DNA of 64,000 nucleotides from Zygotorulaspora mrakii (GCF_013402915.1 NC_050723.1:806001-870000); one strand, 5' to 3'. Shown: positions 40,585 through 50,991, numbered from the stretch's first letter. Notes: generated from the sequence alone by a model not told the origin. Translations and numbers: made by a program.

Positions 40585-41391
40585 TCATGCACTGACATCT
40601 GGTAAGGAAGGTATTTCAAATTCACATCTAGCGAATTCCTCCCATTGTTCTTCGGTAGTTGGATACTGCCTTAGCCACTTCATTCTTGGTCCTGATACAG
40701 CCTCATTATTTATTCTGAAGCCAAACACCTTCAGTTGGTAAGCTTCTTTCGTCTTTCTCTCTACATATTCTTCCAATTCCTTGAAATGCTTCAAGAATAC
40801 ACCAGGAAAACTAGTCCCCCAAAATGCTCCTTCGAGGCATAGATGGCGTGACGACTGTGGCAAATATATATCTTGACAGCTTGGACAATATAGTCTCACG
40901 GTATGCTTCCCTATTGTATCGCTTAAACCGCATGGAAGCAGTTGCATCCCCCCGCAGTAGTATCTTGGACATGTGCCGAACTGCTTACGATCAAACTTTT
41001 CTGCCATGGCTTGTAGACCAGGTTTGGTCAGTATATATCTTGCATGAATCAATCCATATAATTGTTCCGCAGAGTGCTCTGCTATACTTCTATTGACTAA
41101 TTGTGGCTTAGAATCAGTGCCGTCCTGAGTACCCATATCATGATCTTCATCTTCATCTTCTTCGTCACTCATAGCTTCAAGGTCCAATATCAAATCAAGT
41201 GCCTTGCGGTAGTGAGGCACCTCCTGAGATAATGAAGTCATGTTGAAATCATCCTCGATAAAGTCTGTAGGTACCTGACAGAAATATTCGTGACCAAATC
41301 TTGAACAAAACGATGGAATCCATTCATCGTAAGGTCCACTTTCCTCGGAGGAGTTGAGGTTGGATTGATCCTCAATAAATTCCTGGGACAT
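40585..41391 (-). CDS. CKB1: Casein kinase 2 regulatory beta subunit
   Basis: Regulatory beta subunit of protein kinase CK2; dimerises through a zinc ribbon and bridges the catalytic subunits. The 268-residue protein (S. cerevisiae Ckb1 278) has the CK2-beta signature WIPSFCSRFGHEYFCQVPTDFIEDDFN near the N-terminus, an acidic insertion (DEEDEDEDHD, ~75-85) and the zinc-binding pattern FGTCPRYYCGGMQLLPCG then LYCPSCQDIY. The C-terminal LKVFGFRINNEA is typical. It lies between JAC1 and GET1 as in S. cerevisiae. CKB2 is a distinct paralogue elsewhere in that species; synteny favours CKB1. Confidence 0.95.
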   Translation of the reverse strand: MSQEFIEDQSNLNSSEESGPYDEWIPSFCSRFGHEYFCQVPTDFIEDDFNMTSLSQEVPHYRKALDLILDLEAMSDEEDEDEDHDMGTQDGTDSKPQLVNRSIAEHSAEQLYGLIHARYILTKPGLQAMAEKFDRKQFGTCPRYYCGGMQLLPCGLSDTIGKHTVRLYCPSCQDIYLPQSSRHLCLEGAFWGTSFPGVFLKHFKELEEYVERKTKEAYQLKVFGFRINNEAVSGPRMKWLRQYPTTEEQWEEFARCEFEIPSLPDVSA

Positions 41392-41627
41392 AACTAGAAG
41401 ACGGCGACCTGGAGATATCGATGAAATTCTTTCGCAGGTACAGCTCTTTTTTTTTGTATTTGTATTTGTATTCAGGTTTATTTTTACCTTGTGAGTGTTT
41501 GCAATGACAATAATAAAAAATTTTCCTCAGATAAGCTGTAAAAAGAGTGCGAAGAGACTTGTACGACTAAAAAAAGCCCCAACAGATCAAGTGTTTGTGC
41601 ATTTGGGTTAAATACTAAGTGCTAAGC
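41392..41627. promoter_or_regulatory. Divergent CKB1/GET1 promoter with a TTGTAT repeat
   Basis: A 236-bp shared promoter. It contains a nine-T run followed by three TTGTAT-type units (41450-41472), a poly-T tract typical of nucleosome-depleted yeast promoters. No specific factor site was assigned. Confidence 0.5.
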
Positions 41628-42314
41628 ATGGCATTCTATTCTGATAACTGGGTAGTGTACGTTGCATTAATATATCTAGCCATTAATAAACTCCTCCAGT
41701 ATACGATTTCACACCATAAACAATGGAAGTCAAAACTACCATTCCCAAACGTACGTGTATCGCGCCAGAGGTTTCTAGAGAAAAGGCATGAGATAAGGAA
41801 GCTGCAAATTGAAAATAGACTTATATCTGCCCAGGATAATTATGCTCAATGGACCAAAAATAATAGAAAATTGACAAAACTGGAGAAAGAGTTGAGTTCC
41901 ATAAAAGAAGAATTAACTAAAGCTGTTGCAAAGAACGACAAGCTTTTGGGTACCTTAAAACTTGTTGTCCTCACTCTACCTTTCTTGGCATTGAAGTTGC
42001 TGAAAGGTAAGCACATCGTATATCATTTACCTAAATCTGATGTATTTCCCCAACTAATGTCTGGAGTTTGGACAAAGGGGTGGCTATATTTGGGACTGGC
42101 CCCATTGCAAATGTTGAGAGGCCGCTCCATGAGTGCGGTATCAATTACTGAAGTTGGTGTTTCTTTGGGTATTTGGTTGTGGGCATTACAAAGGGTCGTT
42201 GATACAATTGAGTTCTTAATTAAACAACTATTTCTAGAGTCTGCGGTCACAAGGCCAGAACCTAAAGTTCAAGAGGTTCATGAAATAAACAGCGACAAGA
42301 TTGAGTTGGATTGA
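41628..42314 (+). CDS. GET1: GET complex receptor subunit Get1
   Basis: Get1 is an ER-membrane receptor, with Get2, for the Get3 ATPase that inserts tail-anchored proteins. The 228-residue product (S. cerevisiae 235) has an N-terminal membrane segment (NWVVYVALIYLAINKLL), a cytosolic charged coiled coil at about 45-105 that docks Get3 (NRKLTKLEKELSSIKEELTK), and further hydrophobic segments at about 105-125 and 165-190. I start at ATG 41628 (MAFYSDNW); a GTG three codons upstream is not needed. The gene keeps its neighbours CKB1 and ALK1. Confidence 0.93.
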   Translation: MAFYSDNWVVYVALIYLAINKLLQYTISHHKQWKSKLPFPNVRVSRQRFLEKRHEIRKLQIENRLISAQDNYAQWTKNNRKLTKLEKELSSIKEELTKAVAKNDKLLGTLKLVVLTLPFLALKLLKGKHIVYHLPKSDVFPQLMSGVWTKGWLYLGLAPLQMLRGRSMSAVSITEVGVSLGIWLWALQRVVDTIEFLIKQLFLESAVTRPEPKVQEVHEINSDKIELD

Positions 42315-42398
42315 TACACGATTATAGGCACCTTTGCAAAAGGTAAGTATTGTGTATGCACTGTGTAGGCAATGATTGCAGTTATTGTCTCTATACGT

Positions 42399-44924
42399 CT
42401 ACTTAAATCTCAATAAATCTCCGCATGTTTTAATGTCTGCTTCATTTCTCTTGAAGATCCCACGTTTAGAAGTTATTAAGGGATCTAAAAGCTGTGCAAA
42501 TTTAGTCATTTTGTCTCTTTCTGATCCGCCCATATATTCATACTTTCTGAACATTTTCACGCAGAAATAATGTAACCACAACAAATTCGTCCTGGGTTCA
42601 TACGTTCCCCATGAATGAGACTCGGCTAAAATTGACCTCATCAAACTATATATCTCAAATTGATAGTCTCCTCCACCTTGAAAAAACAACGGGTGATCCA
42701 ATCTTGTGAATAAAACAGATTCATTAGGACCTTGCTCCGCTCTGCTCGATTTTAAATCACATAACGTTACGTTAGAATTTTTGTCAATTAAAATATGATC
42801 CAAAGTTAAATTTCTGTGTTCAAATTGAAATTTTGCTTCTGCGACATATAAAATTGTCACGCATTGCCAAAATATTTTTTGGATTTGGGACCAACTTGTT
42901 AACTTGACACCAGATAAGGGTATTCCATGATCCTTAAGAACGAGAAGTAAAAATAGTTTGCCATCCTTATTAAATTCATCCGATGATGACTCACGAACCA
43001 CATATGACTGTAATAGATATGGTAATCCGGTTGTTCCTTTGCAAAGACGCAGCATTTTCAACTCTTGCAGACACATCTGCTTCGAGTAGGTAACATCTTC
43101 TAAAGTTGCCAAGGGCAATTTTTTGTAAATTACAGCATCTTCTGCCTCCTTTGCTTTCCAAACATGTGTTGTTAACCTTTGAGCGGTTTTTAGAGAAGAC
43201 ATTTTCTCATAGTCATTAACAATATGTTTAATATCGCTGTACTCTAAAATTTGTTGTAATAATGATTCATCATAATCTTTCATTGTTACAGGTGTTGAGG
43301 AGCTCAGAGATAATAGAGAAGCAGAATTTTTTAATTTGGCTCTGATTTTATCTCTTGACATTTGATCAGGAACTGGCAGTGAGATTTGTGGTCCTTGTGA
43401 CGTGGAAGTATTGTGAGATGATACGGATGAATTATCCGGCCCTGAAGTATTGTTCGATTTCCGTCTCGTTTTGAATCTTTGCAAAGAAGTATGGGAAGTT
43501 TTGTGCTTCAAACTTGATTGCGATGTCATATGTTTTAAACCTACCATTGACATATTAGATGACGATGGTCTTTTTGATAGGGAGCTAGATATAGTTGATG
43601 AGGAGTCTTTACAGGAGTCGTTAACGGTAGCACTATTATTGTTGTGAGAGAAAATCGATTTGTGGAAATCAGAAAACGACGATTTGTGTTTTGTTTTATT
43701 TTCGACGTATCCATTACTAGTATTCAACGCGTAAGAGGGGTTTTTTCCGTTCAGGCTCAGTGATTGACTTGATGATGACCTTGAAAGAGAGTTCTCATCA
43801 CCACCACTGCCATTGCCACTATTTCTTTTCCAGAATTTCCATTTGGAACCTTGTGATACCATCGAAGATAGTGATGTGATACTCGGCGAATGGGTGTGGA
43901 AACGTTGACTGTTTTTATCATTGTGGTATTGATTATAGTTATTGTTATTCCCTAGCATTACTGAATGACGTTGACGAGATGTCTCATTAACAATTGGAGC
44001 TAAAGGAGGCCTAAAATTCGAGTTTCTTCGCTCTGTTTGTCCCAACGGTTTTGAATAGAAAGAACGACCTATGGATGTTTTTGTAGGGATTTTGAAATTT
44101 TCTTTATCGGCTTTGTTTTTAGTGCTATTTTTTGAGTTTTCCTTGTTGTCATCACTTATTGCAATCAATCCAAATAATTGTCTCAATGATGACCCCGTCG
44201 ATGATCTTTTTAATGAAGTAGTCGGAGATCTTGCACTGTGTTCGTTAGTCTCGCTAATACTGTTGGTACCAGTAGACATAATAGTTCCGGAGCTTATTAT
44301 CGAGGTTCTCTTGTGTGACGAAATGGAGCTATGGGTCGAGACTCTCTTCAAGAATTTGGAATCGCGGTTTTCCTTCGTGTCTTTGTTCTCTCTCAAAATA
44401 GATCCTGAGTCATTGGTGAATGTCGAGAGAGTAGACCACCTTTTCTTCGCACTGCCGTTGGCGTTGGCGTTGCTGACACTATTATTATTGCTCGACGAAG
44501 AGTGATTAGACATAAAAGACCATCTTTTCTTCTCTTCGGTTTTACTTTTCATACTGATGCTGCCAACTCCCACGGTGGCATTAACCGCGCTCACCTTTGC
44601 CATTGCGGCCGCGTTGAATACACCTGGACCGGAGCCCAATGGTTTCCTTGCTCCTGGGCTCGCTATTTTACAGATGATTCCAGTGGCTGGTTCAATTCCG
44701 TTCTTACCTGCCGGTACGGCTGCGGCCATCGCATCTGTATGTGTCTTTCCTAATCGCGCTTGTTTTGGTTCTATATATGCTTCTCTGCCGCCATCTCCAT
44801 GATGGCCTGTTACTTCACCTATCGAGTCCACCGACGAATTATAGTCGTCTTCATTATCAGAAACCACAAGAGCAATAAATTTCTTGCCGTCAGTATACTC
44901 CTCAAAAGAATTGTCAAAATCCAT
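42399..44924 (-). CDS. ALK1: Haspin-like protein Alk1/Alk2
   Basis: Single homologue of S. cerevisiae ALK1 (chromosome VII) and ALK2 (chromosome II), haspin-related proteins tied to mitosis. The 841-residue product starts at ATG 44924 (MDFDNSFEEYTDGKK). The N-terminal two thirds is low-complexity Ser/Asn-rich, with KEN boxes near residues 270-290 (DDNKENS, ADKENFKIP), as expected of anaphase-promoting-complex substrates. The kinase-like region is C-terminal (~540 onward), with a catalytic-loop equivalent FEHRNLTLDHILI and a DFG equivalent LCDLKSS. HRN replaces HRD and the usual loop Asn is His, so activity is open to question. Neighbours GET1 and LAA2 belong to chromosomes VII and II respectively. 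ALK2 would be an equally valid name. Confidence 0.88.
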   Translation of the reverse strand: MDFDNSFEEYTDGKKFIALVVSDNEDDYNSSVDSIGEVTGHHGDGGREAYIEPKQARLGKTHTDAMAAAVPAGKNGIEPATGIICKIASPGARKPLGSGPGVFNAAAMAKVSAVNATVGVGSISMKSKTEEKKRWSFMSNHSSSSNNNSVSNANANGSAKKRWSTLSTFTNDSGSILRENKDTKENRDSKFLKRVSTHSSISSHKRTSIISSGTIMSTGTNSISETNEHSARSPTTSLKRSSTGSSLRQLFGLIAISDDNKENSKNSTKNKADKENFKIPTKTSIGRSFYSKPLGQTERRNSNFRPPLAPIVNETSRQRHSVMLGNNNNYNQYHNDKNSQRFHTHSPSITSLSSMVSQGSKWKFWKRNSGNGSGGDENSLSRSSSSQSLSLNGKNPSYALNTSNGYVENKTKHKSSFSDFHKSIFSHNNNSATVNDSCKDSSSTISSSLSKRPSSSNMSMVGLKHMTSQSSLKHKTSHTSLQRFKTRRKSNNTSGPDNSSVSSHNTSTSQGPQISLPVPDQMSRDKIRAKLKNSASLLSLSSSTPVTMKDYDESLLQQILEYSDIKHIVNDYEKMSSLKTAQRLTTHVWKAKEAEDAVIYKKLPLATLEDVTYSKQMCLQELKMLRLCKGTTGLPYLLQSYVVRESSSDEFNKDGKLFLLLVLKDHGIPLSGVKLTSWSQIQKIFWQCVTILYVAEAKFQFEHRNLTLDHILIDKNSNVTLCDLKSSRAEQGPNESVLFTRLDHPLFFQGGGDYQFEIYSLMRSILAESHSWGTYEPRTNLLWLHYFCVKMFRKYEYMGGSERDKMTKFAQLLDPLITSKRGIFKRNEADIKTCGDLLRFK

Positions 44925-46605
44925 CGCTGCGGTTTTGTACCACCAAATCCCAAGCACTTCTCACAAATATCTTAACCAGCGAATGTGAAAGCCACTCAGA
45001 TATTAGAAATATATATATAACGCCTTAGCTGCTGTCGCAAGAGATTCACAAACAGCCACAATGAATCACCCAATTTTTGTATATGTTCATCTTTGATGTA
45101 CCTCTTTTTGTTTACTTCCCTCAGCATTGTTTACATTTATCTTCGTTCGATATGACGTGTCCGGATTTGTTTACCTTTCGCGTTTCGTGTTTCCCTGTCC
45201 GATAGAGTTTTCGGACACATCTTCGATCAGGAGCTCAAACTAACAGCGTCAGTCCAGAACTATACCAGTTATACATCTCTTTTTTATTCATTTCATCATT
45301 GGCTGCTCTCAGTAATTGATATATGAGGCCTGTCAAAAGATGCTCTGACTACTCGATGCATTTGTTGGCTGGAACTTTGAATAGCTACTGATTGTGAATT
45401 AATCCCGAAGCGCTTTGCAATTACTGGTGGAACGTATCGTGCATTCTTTATAGCGGTATGAGGCAAACAGCTATATTTGGTTGCTGAAATATCGTACGAG
45501 AAGTGCTTTTTATCAAGCTGCTTGTCTGGAAAACTGGTTATAAGATTGAATTAGTCGGCAGGAGGGAAGCGCGGGATGTATAAACGACGGCGACGTCGGC
45601 GGCTAAAATATGGCTTAAGTAGACAGGAAAACAATTGAGAAAAATAGCAGTGCAAGAGTCTCCTACCTTGGAGTTTCCCTAGAGCACATCACTGGCTTAG
45701 AGCTGGCGAATATATTCGAAATATCCACACTGCACATGTGCGCAAGATTTTTACTATCCGCATTACTAAAAAAGATGGAAAGAATGCCGTAAAAATCATG
45801 TTGTAATGAGGCATCTCTTTGACGCAACATGCTTCAAAAGTTCAGTTCAAGAATACCCACATCTCATTGTACTGTTGAAAATAAGGGCAGGTCTGCTACT
45901 AAATTTTTCCATTCTGTTGAGGTGGCATTTCATGATTCAAAGATCAATGTAGCATGTAATGTGACGAGCAAGAATGCCCATGCCATTCACGTGAATCTTG
46001 GTTAATTTTGAGCCGGTTAATATGTTTGAGAGTATTCAAGCGACGAAATTGTTGTCTTAGGGGGGCGCTGAATTGCAGCCCGTCGAGAAGGAAATGTGCA
46101 GTTTGTTCAACAGGTGACGATATATTTAAATTGTAATTGGATTCCAACCCGATGAGAGAGTTGCGGGAAAAACACGCCCTCGTACATTTGCTCAAGAAAC
46201 TAATATTTTTGTAAGCTAAACAGAATTTTCATTTAGCTTTGCTGGCGCGGTCGAAACACAATGGGCCTTCGTTCCCATCATTAGCAAACAATCTAAAAAC
46301 TGTGAGCATCAATAACTGTGAAGTGTTAATAAAAACGAACAATTGCTCAAACCATCGTATTATAGCACAAAAAAGTGCCATGTTCAAATGTCACCGATAC
46401 TACTCAATCGCAACATTGAGCTTCTTTCTTTGAGTATTTTAATGACCCGAAGTGAAGCCTTTTTAGATCTGATTCTTTTTATTTTCATCAAGGTATTTAG
46501 TGTAACTATGGGGCGCGGAGCGTAGTTGATCTGAAATGTGAAAAACATGAAAGCTCTGGAAGCTGAAAAGTGGGAGAGCAAAAGAGCAGTGGTAGCTCGT
46601 CAGTT
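44925..46605. other. 1.7-kb divergent intergenic region ALK1/LAA2
   Basis: The longest gene-free stretch of the window. It contains a TATATATATAA near 45010, inverted GTGTCCG (45157-45163) and CGGACAC (45212-45218), and a 12-bp palindrome CGAATATATTCG (45707-45718). No frame shows similarity to a known protein, and no tRNA or snoRNA was recognised. Two upstream ATGs precede LAA2: a 5-codon frame from 46508 and a 26-codon frame from 46547 that overlaps the LAA2 start. Confidence 0.5.
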
Positions 46606-47436
46606 ATGTCATCAGGGGGTGAAGTAATAAATGGTTCGAAGCAGGAACACAATATTAATGCTGTAGATGCTGCTGCTTTAACTGGCGAGGATAGCAGTGA
46701 CGATGATTTTGGTAATTTTTCTGATGCATCTTTTGAAGAAGAAACTGAACCAAAATTGAAAGAGTTGAGTACTGACGCATATTTAGACGAGCTGGTCCCG
46801 GATACATTCGCTGCTCAAAAAAATCAAACTATCGATAAAGTCTCACTAGCGGATTTGATCAGCGAAGAAAGACCGCATGTCATTTTTGAACAACTGGTAA
46901 AAGTGCGAAGTGTACCTAGACCATTTATTTGGGATAAATCGCATTTAAAGGCTAGCCTATGGCATATTCTCAATATACCTGTCGAGGAAACGCTTGAGCA
47001 TAGGCTTAAGAAAAAGCGAGATCCACTGAATGATTCCCTTTTTTTTAAGTTTCAGTCCCTGATACGCGATTCCAATATCCACAGCAACTTTATTTTGAAG
47101 GATCATTTCAAGCTCAGCTACTATCCTCCGTTGATGCCGGCGTCGGTGCAAGATGTTGACGAAGAAGATCAAGAAATAGAGATACCGAAGTATCTAGCAA
47201 TCGATCCGGACAATGTCAAGGACCTAAAGGGGTACCATGACGCACTTTGTCATGCAATAGATGTGCTATTTGTAAACCTGCAGCACCTTAGCCAAAAAGA
47301 GTCAAGTTTGGTAAGCGATAAGACAACCTTCGAAAGCGTAGTGACGAATTTGACAGGTCACACTCAAAGGCTGCATAGAGATGAGATCGCATTTTATAAC
47401 AAAAAGATGAGACGTAAGAGCAAATTCGGTTGGTAA
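46606..47436 (+). CDS. LAA2: AP-1 accessory protein Laa2-like
   Basis: Laa2 (S. cerevisiae YBL010C) joins Laa1 to the clathrin adaptor AP-1 at the trans-Golgi. The 276-residue product starts at ATG 46606 (MSSGGEVINGS); a GTG 36 nt upstream is in frame but unlikely. The key visible feature is the acidic DDDFGNFSDASFEEE around residues 37-50, a gamma-ear-binding motif of the DFGxF type. The remainder is helical and charged, with a basic C-terminus (NKKMRRKSKFGW). Identification uses this motif and the position between ALK and SCT1, the S. cerevisiae chromosome II order. It is convergent with STT3. Confidence 0.85.
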   Translation: MSSGGEVINGSKQEHNINAVDAAALTGEDSSDDDFGNFSDASFEEETEPKLKELSTDAYLDELVPDTFAAQKNQTIDKVSLADLISEERPHVIFEQLVKVRSVPRPFIWDKSHLKASLWHILNIPVEETLEHRLKKKRDPLNDSLFFKFQSLIRDSNIHSNFILKDHFKLSYYPPLMPASVQDVDEEDQEIEIPKYLAIDPDNVKDLKGYHDALCHAIDVLFVNLQHLSQKESSLVSDKTTFESVVTNLTGHTQRLHRDEIAFYNKKMRRKSKFGW

Positions 47437-47539
47437 TTTTGGTTGGTAATTTTGGGTTAATTTATATCTTTGTTTCGTATATATAAGCGTATATTTATAA
47501 ATTTAAATCTTTTTCAATCTTTTTGATCGTTTCTGAATT

Positions 47540-49714
47540 CTAAACTCTGAAATCGAGGTCTGGCTTCTTGGTACCTCTTTTCTTTGTTCCTTTCGCAAGA
47601 CTTCTTTCGAACATGCCTACGTCATGTAGTGATCTACCCTCTGGATCTTGCTCCTTCAATTTGAAAATTCTAACTATCCAGTTTTCGGAGGTAAAAGCTT
47701 CTTCAAAATAATCCAGCTGTTCAACATCTGATGCTGATACAGTCTGCGAACGGACTCTATCTTGTCCCTGGCCATTGAAAACTTGAGGGAAATCCTTATA
47801 GCACATTTTGTAAAGTAGAGATTCTTTCATGGTTTTTGTTGCCTGCGAATCAACACGATATTCACCTTTTGAATTGAAATAATTCCGCTCCTGAATTTCC
47901 TCAGGCCAAATACCTTCGCTAATTCTTATCATCCATAAAAACTTATTGATATCATCGCCACTGAATCCGATAACACCACCAAAAATCACCAATACATAAT
48001 CGACGTCATGTTGCTTAAAGATTTCGTACGATTTCCATTCTGGTGAAGACATTGCCTTACCAACGATGGCAATATGAGTATTGTTCCATGTATTGTTATC
48101 CACCAGAGTGGTTCTGTCAGCCATACCTCCGATTTGGTAACCGTAATCCCACCAGGCGGCAACTTTAGCATCTTCATTTGTGTTCATTCTCAACCAATAG
48201 TAAGCTTCACGGAAATCATCAATGACAGCAGGACGACCGTCGGGTGTTTGTGATGGTAAAACAACAGAAGGTGATGAATATGCCATTCTTGTTACCCAAG
48301 TACAATGGAAGACAAACAAATACAAGTAATATATGAAAGAGCCACAAACCACCAAACGTGATAAAAGAGAGCTGAAATTCCAACGAACTTCCTTACCATC
48401 CCTTTCTGGTGACAAGTTCAAATAAACGTCAAACAATTTAGACAATGCGACTGCTGCACAAACACAAATAACTGGAGTTAAAGTTAACATCAATCTTATC
48501 ATAACACCAGCAAAATATGAACACAGCACGGAGTACGCAATGACAAAAATATGTTCATCTTTCAAATCAATAAACAGTAAGAATACACCGACAGGGAATA
48601 ACCAAATCAAAAAGTGGGTATCGAAGAAGAAGGCGGGCCAAGCAACTGGTTGATGTTCTGAGACGGAAGCAATGATTGGAATATGAATTTTAGCATAATT
48701 TGTATCCCATAGGGAGTAGAATCTTCCAGTCCAAGGCGCAATGAAACCAAAATAGGTCAAAGTAAACAATCCGAGGATGCCCAATCCCAGCAGTAAAATA
48801 AGTGAGACGAACATAACAACTTTAAATTTTTCATTGGAGACCTGATTTTTCACAAAGTTACCAAATGCAACGATCTGTATTAAACCAAAGACACCTAAAG
48901 CTGCCATATGATCATTTGACCTGATGGGTAAAAATCCGACAAATGGTATTTGCATAGAAGCCAAAGTACCAATTGCATACCAAGTACTGTAAGCAGTGTA
49001 AAGTTTGTTATTGTAGCGGCCCATAAGAATTAGGATGAAAATATGTAGAGGAATCAAATTTGTGATAAAAACATAACCACCCCATGCAGAAACCATATAG
49101 AAATAGAAAAGCGCAGTTAACGTTGCAAAAAAAATTGAACCTGTCTTCTGTGCCTTAATCCAAAACATAAATGTAACCATCAATAAAGTGATAGCAATTG
49201 CTTCATTATCATATGACCCAGCTACTGATCTTGAAATGTAACCTGGAACAATTGCCATAAACGCACCTGCAAATAATCCAGCCGCCGAATCTTTGATTTC
49301 CTTAGTAAACTCGTATGTGGCCCAGGCAGTGACCCCTGCAAAAGCCGGTGCGAACAGGACACAGATATTGCGTATATCGATAGGTAGACCAATGTTTTTA
49401 AAAAAATGCCACACTAAACCACTGGTTGTCATCAACCCGGGGTACAAAGTACCACCTGTGACTCTCCCTAGCGGATACCAGGTCCGATCATCGAACCAAT
49501 TCAGGAATTCCAAAAACGAATGAGATACCAGGTACTTAGTTGCTCTGAAGTTGAACCACGGATCGAACTCGTGGATGATAGACTCAAATCTTATAACCGA
49601 GAATAATCTTGCGGAAATTGCAGCACCAAAGATTGCAACAAAAATACTGATTTTTAATACAGTTTGAACCCACTGGACTAGCCAATGGGACTTGTCTAGC
49701 GCTTCCAATTGCAT
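47540..49714 (-). CDS. STT3: Catalytic subunit of oligosaccharyltransferase
   Basis: Stt3 is the ER-membrane catalytic subunit that transfers the lipid-linked oligosaccharide to Asn in N-x-S/T sites. The 724-residue product (S. cerevisiae 718) has a membrane domain of about 13 segments in the first ~470 residues, including the conserved HEFDPWFNFRATKYLV with the catalytic acidic residue, SRSVAGSYDNEAIAI and the SVSEHQP loop. The C-terminal lumenal domain carries the WWDYG signature (AAWWDYGYQIGG), followed by DNNTWNNTHIAIVG and the DK-type MSSPEW region. The ATG is the first in frame. It keeps PIB2 as upstream neighbour. Confidence 0.98.
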   Translation of the reverse strand: MQLEALDKSHWLVQWVQTVLKISIFVAIFGAAISARLFSVIRFESIIHEFDPWFNFRATKYLVSHSFLEFLNWFDDRTWYPLGRVTGGTLYPGLMTTSGLVWHFFKNIGLPIDIRNICVLFAPAFAGVTAWATYEFTKEIKDSAAGLFAGAFMAIVPGYISRSVAGSYDNEAIAITLLMVTFMFWIKAQKTGSIFFATLTALFYFYMVSAWGGYVFITNLIPLHIFILILMGRYNNKLYTAYSTWYAIGTLASMQIPFVGFLPIRSNDHMAALGVFGLIQIVAFGNFVKNQVSNEKFKVVMFVSLILLLGLGILGLFTLTYFGFIAPWTGRFYSLWDTNYAKIHIPIIASVSEHQPVAWPAFFFDTHFLIWLFPVGVFLLFIDLKDEHIFVIAYSVLCSYFAGVMIRLMLTLTPVICVCAAVALSKLFDVYLNLSPERDGKEVRWNFSSLLSRLVVCGSFIYYLYLFVFHCTWVTRMAYSSPSVVLPSQTPDGRPAVIDDFREAYYWLRMNTNEDAKVAAWWDYGYQIGGMADRTTLVDNNTWNNTHIAIVGKAMSSPEWKSYEIFKQHDVDYVLVIFGGVIGFSGDDINKFLWMIRISEGIWPEEIQERNYFNSKGEYRVDSQATKTMKESLLYKMCYKDFPQVFNGQGQDRVRSQTVSASDVEQLDYFEEAFTSENWIVRIFKLKEQDPEGRSLHDVGMFERSLAKGTKKRGTKKPDLDFRV

Positions 49715-50980
49715 CTCAAAAGGGATAGCTCTTGGATTTCCTTAATTCATTTGCCAACAAATACGCTTTCACTTCCCACTCTCGCTTGCTGAATCCAATA
49801 TACACTACCTTTTCAATGTTAACGTGTTCAAATTTCCGACCGGGTAACAAATTCAAATTCCTTTCTTAATGATCACTCATCTCAGCCAACAGTGAGGCAT
49901 AGTATTACCAAACGTATTATTGAGCTTCCTGTAGCAAATATCGGTCGTAACTGGTATATTTGTGGCTACTAAACTTTAGCTATCATTATGTAAGCTTTTA
50001 TGAACACCAAGCGATGACAATTCAGCTTTAAGGTTCCCAACCTGACACCTTTTTAACGTTTAAACTGGCTGATTCATCGGTCCAGTATGTACCACTTACA
50101 ATTTAGTCCAAAGAAAGCTGTTAGATACACAACAAAATTGCCAGACCTTGTTATCAAAGCTTTCTAGAGAATACTCATGGTCGTGTAATGTGACTCTCAA
50201 TTCGAGTATTTCTGAGAACTCTCGGCGGTTATTTTTTTAATCCTTAATACACAACATTTGAACAGGGCATCATTGCGACTGAGTGACTACTAGCGAGTAA
50301 GGACACAGGTGAATGGTGAGCTCTAGTGCTGCTGGTAGGCCTCAAACAATTATAGATTTTCAGCTTGCAGCAGCCGCCATTGTCGCAATCGTTATGAGAG
50401 AGAGCAGCGGCAGCGGCAGTGGCTGCCGCTGGCACCACCGATTCCTTTTCAGGCTGTTAGCAGAGCACAACAAGCATCAGCCGCTATTGACGAACAGGCT
50501 CTACAGTGACTGATTCCAGCTCTTCTAGGTTGCCTGGCTGTTCACTATAGTGCCCAAGACTATTGGAGGCTTTGGCCGTGGTGCGTGATAAATACATGTC
50601 CTCTTTTGTCTGGAAAGATACAATCAGGACACATTCTGAAATCTTATGCCGGCTTCTCTCCGGTTGTTTCTAAAGATGATTGCCATTTTTTGGACATTTT
50701 TTTGTGTAGAAAGCGAGCTGGTGGAATAAAGAGAGACATATATATTGCTGCAGTTTCTTATCAGGAAAATTAGCGATGTGCGTGAGAAACACACTTTGAG
50801 CGAAGACGGAACGAAATAGACTAGAGCAGAGTTGAGTTAAGTTGAGTTGTGCGGAGTTGAGCATAATTTACCAAAGTAGTACAGGTTGAGCAAGGTCTGT
50901 ATACTCATTTACTAGAGGGTTTGCGACGCAGTGCAGTGCAAGATAGTATCGCATAGCAGGCTTGACATAGCGCATTATGG
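49715..50980. other. 1.3-kb divergent intergenic region STT3/PIB2
   Basis: It contains a CAGCGGCAG-TGG-CTGCCGCTG hairpin near 50412-50432 and, close to PIB2, GTTGAG-type repeats (50828-50862). A 66-codon frame (50313-50513) has no recognisable similarity. Promoters of both genes must lie here, but no motif could be assigned firmly. Confidence 0.5.
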
Positions 50981-50991
50981 ATGATGAGTAG
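50977..50991 (+). other. Four-codon upstream frame overlapping the PIB2 start
   Basis: ATG-GAT-GAT-GAG-TAG begins 4 nt before the PIB2 ATG (50981) in another frame and ends inside the fourth PIB2 codon. If the leader starts upstream, scanning ribosomes would meet it first. Confidence 0.7.

Noticed and set aside
44925..46605. Search for a tRNA, snoRNA or centromere
   Set aside because: No internal promoter boxes with a cloverleaf, no snoRNA boxes and no CDEI-CDEII-CDEIII arrangement were found, here or elsewhere in the window.
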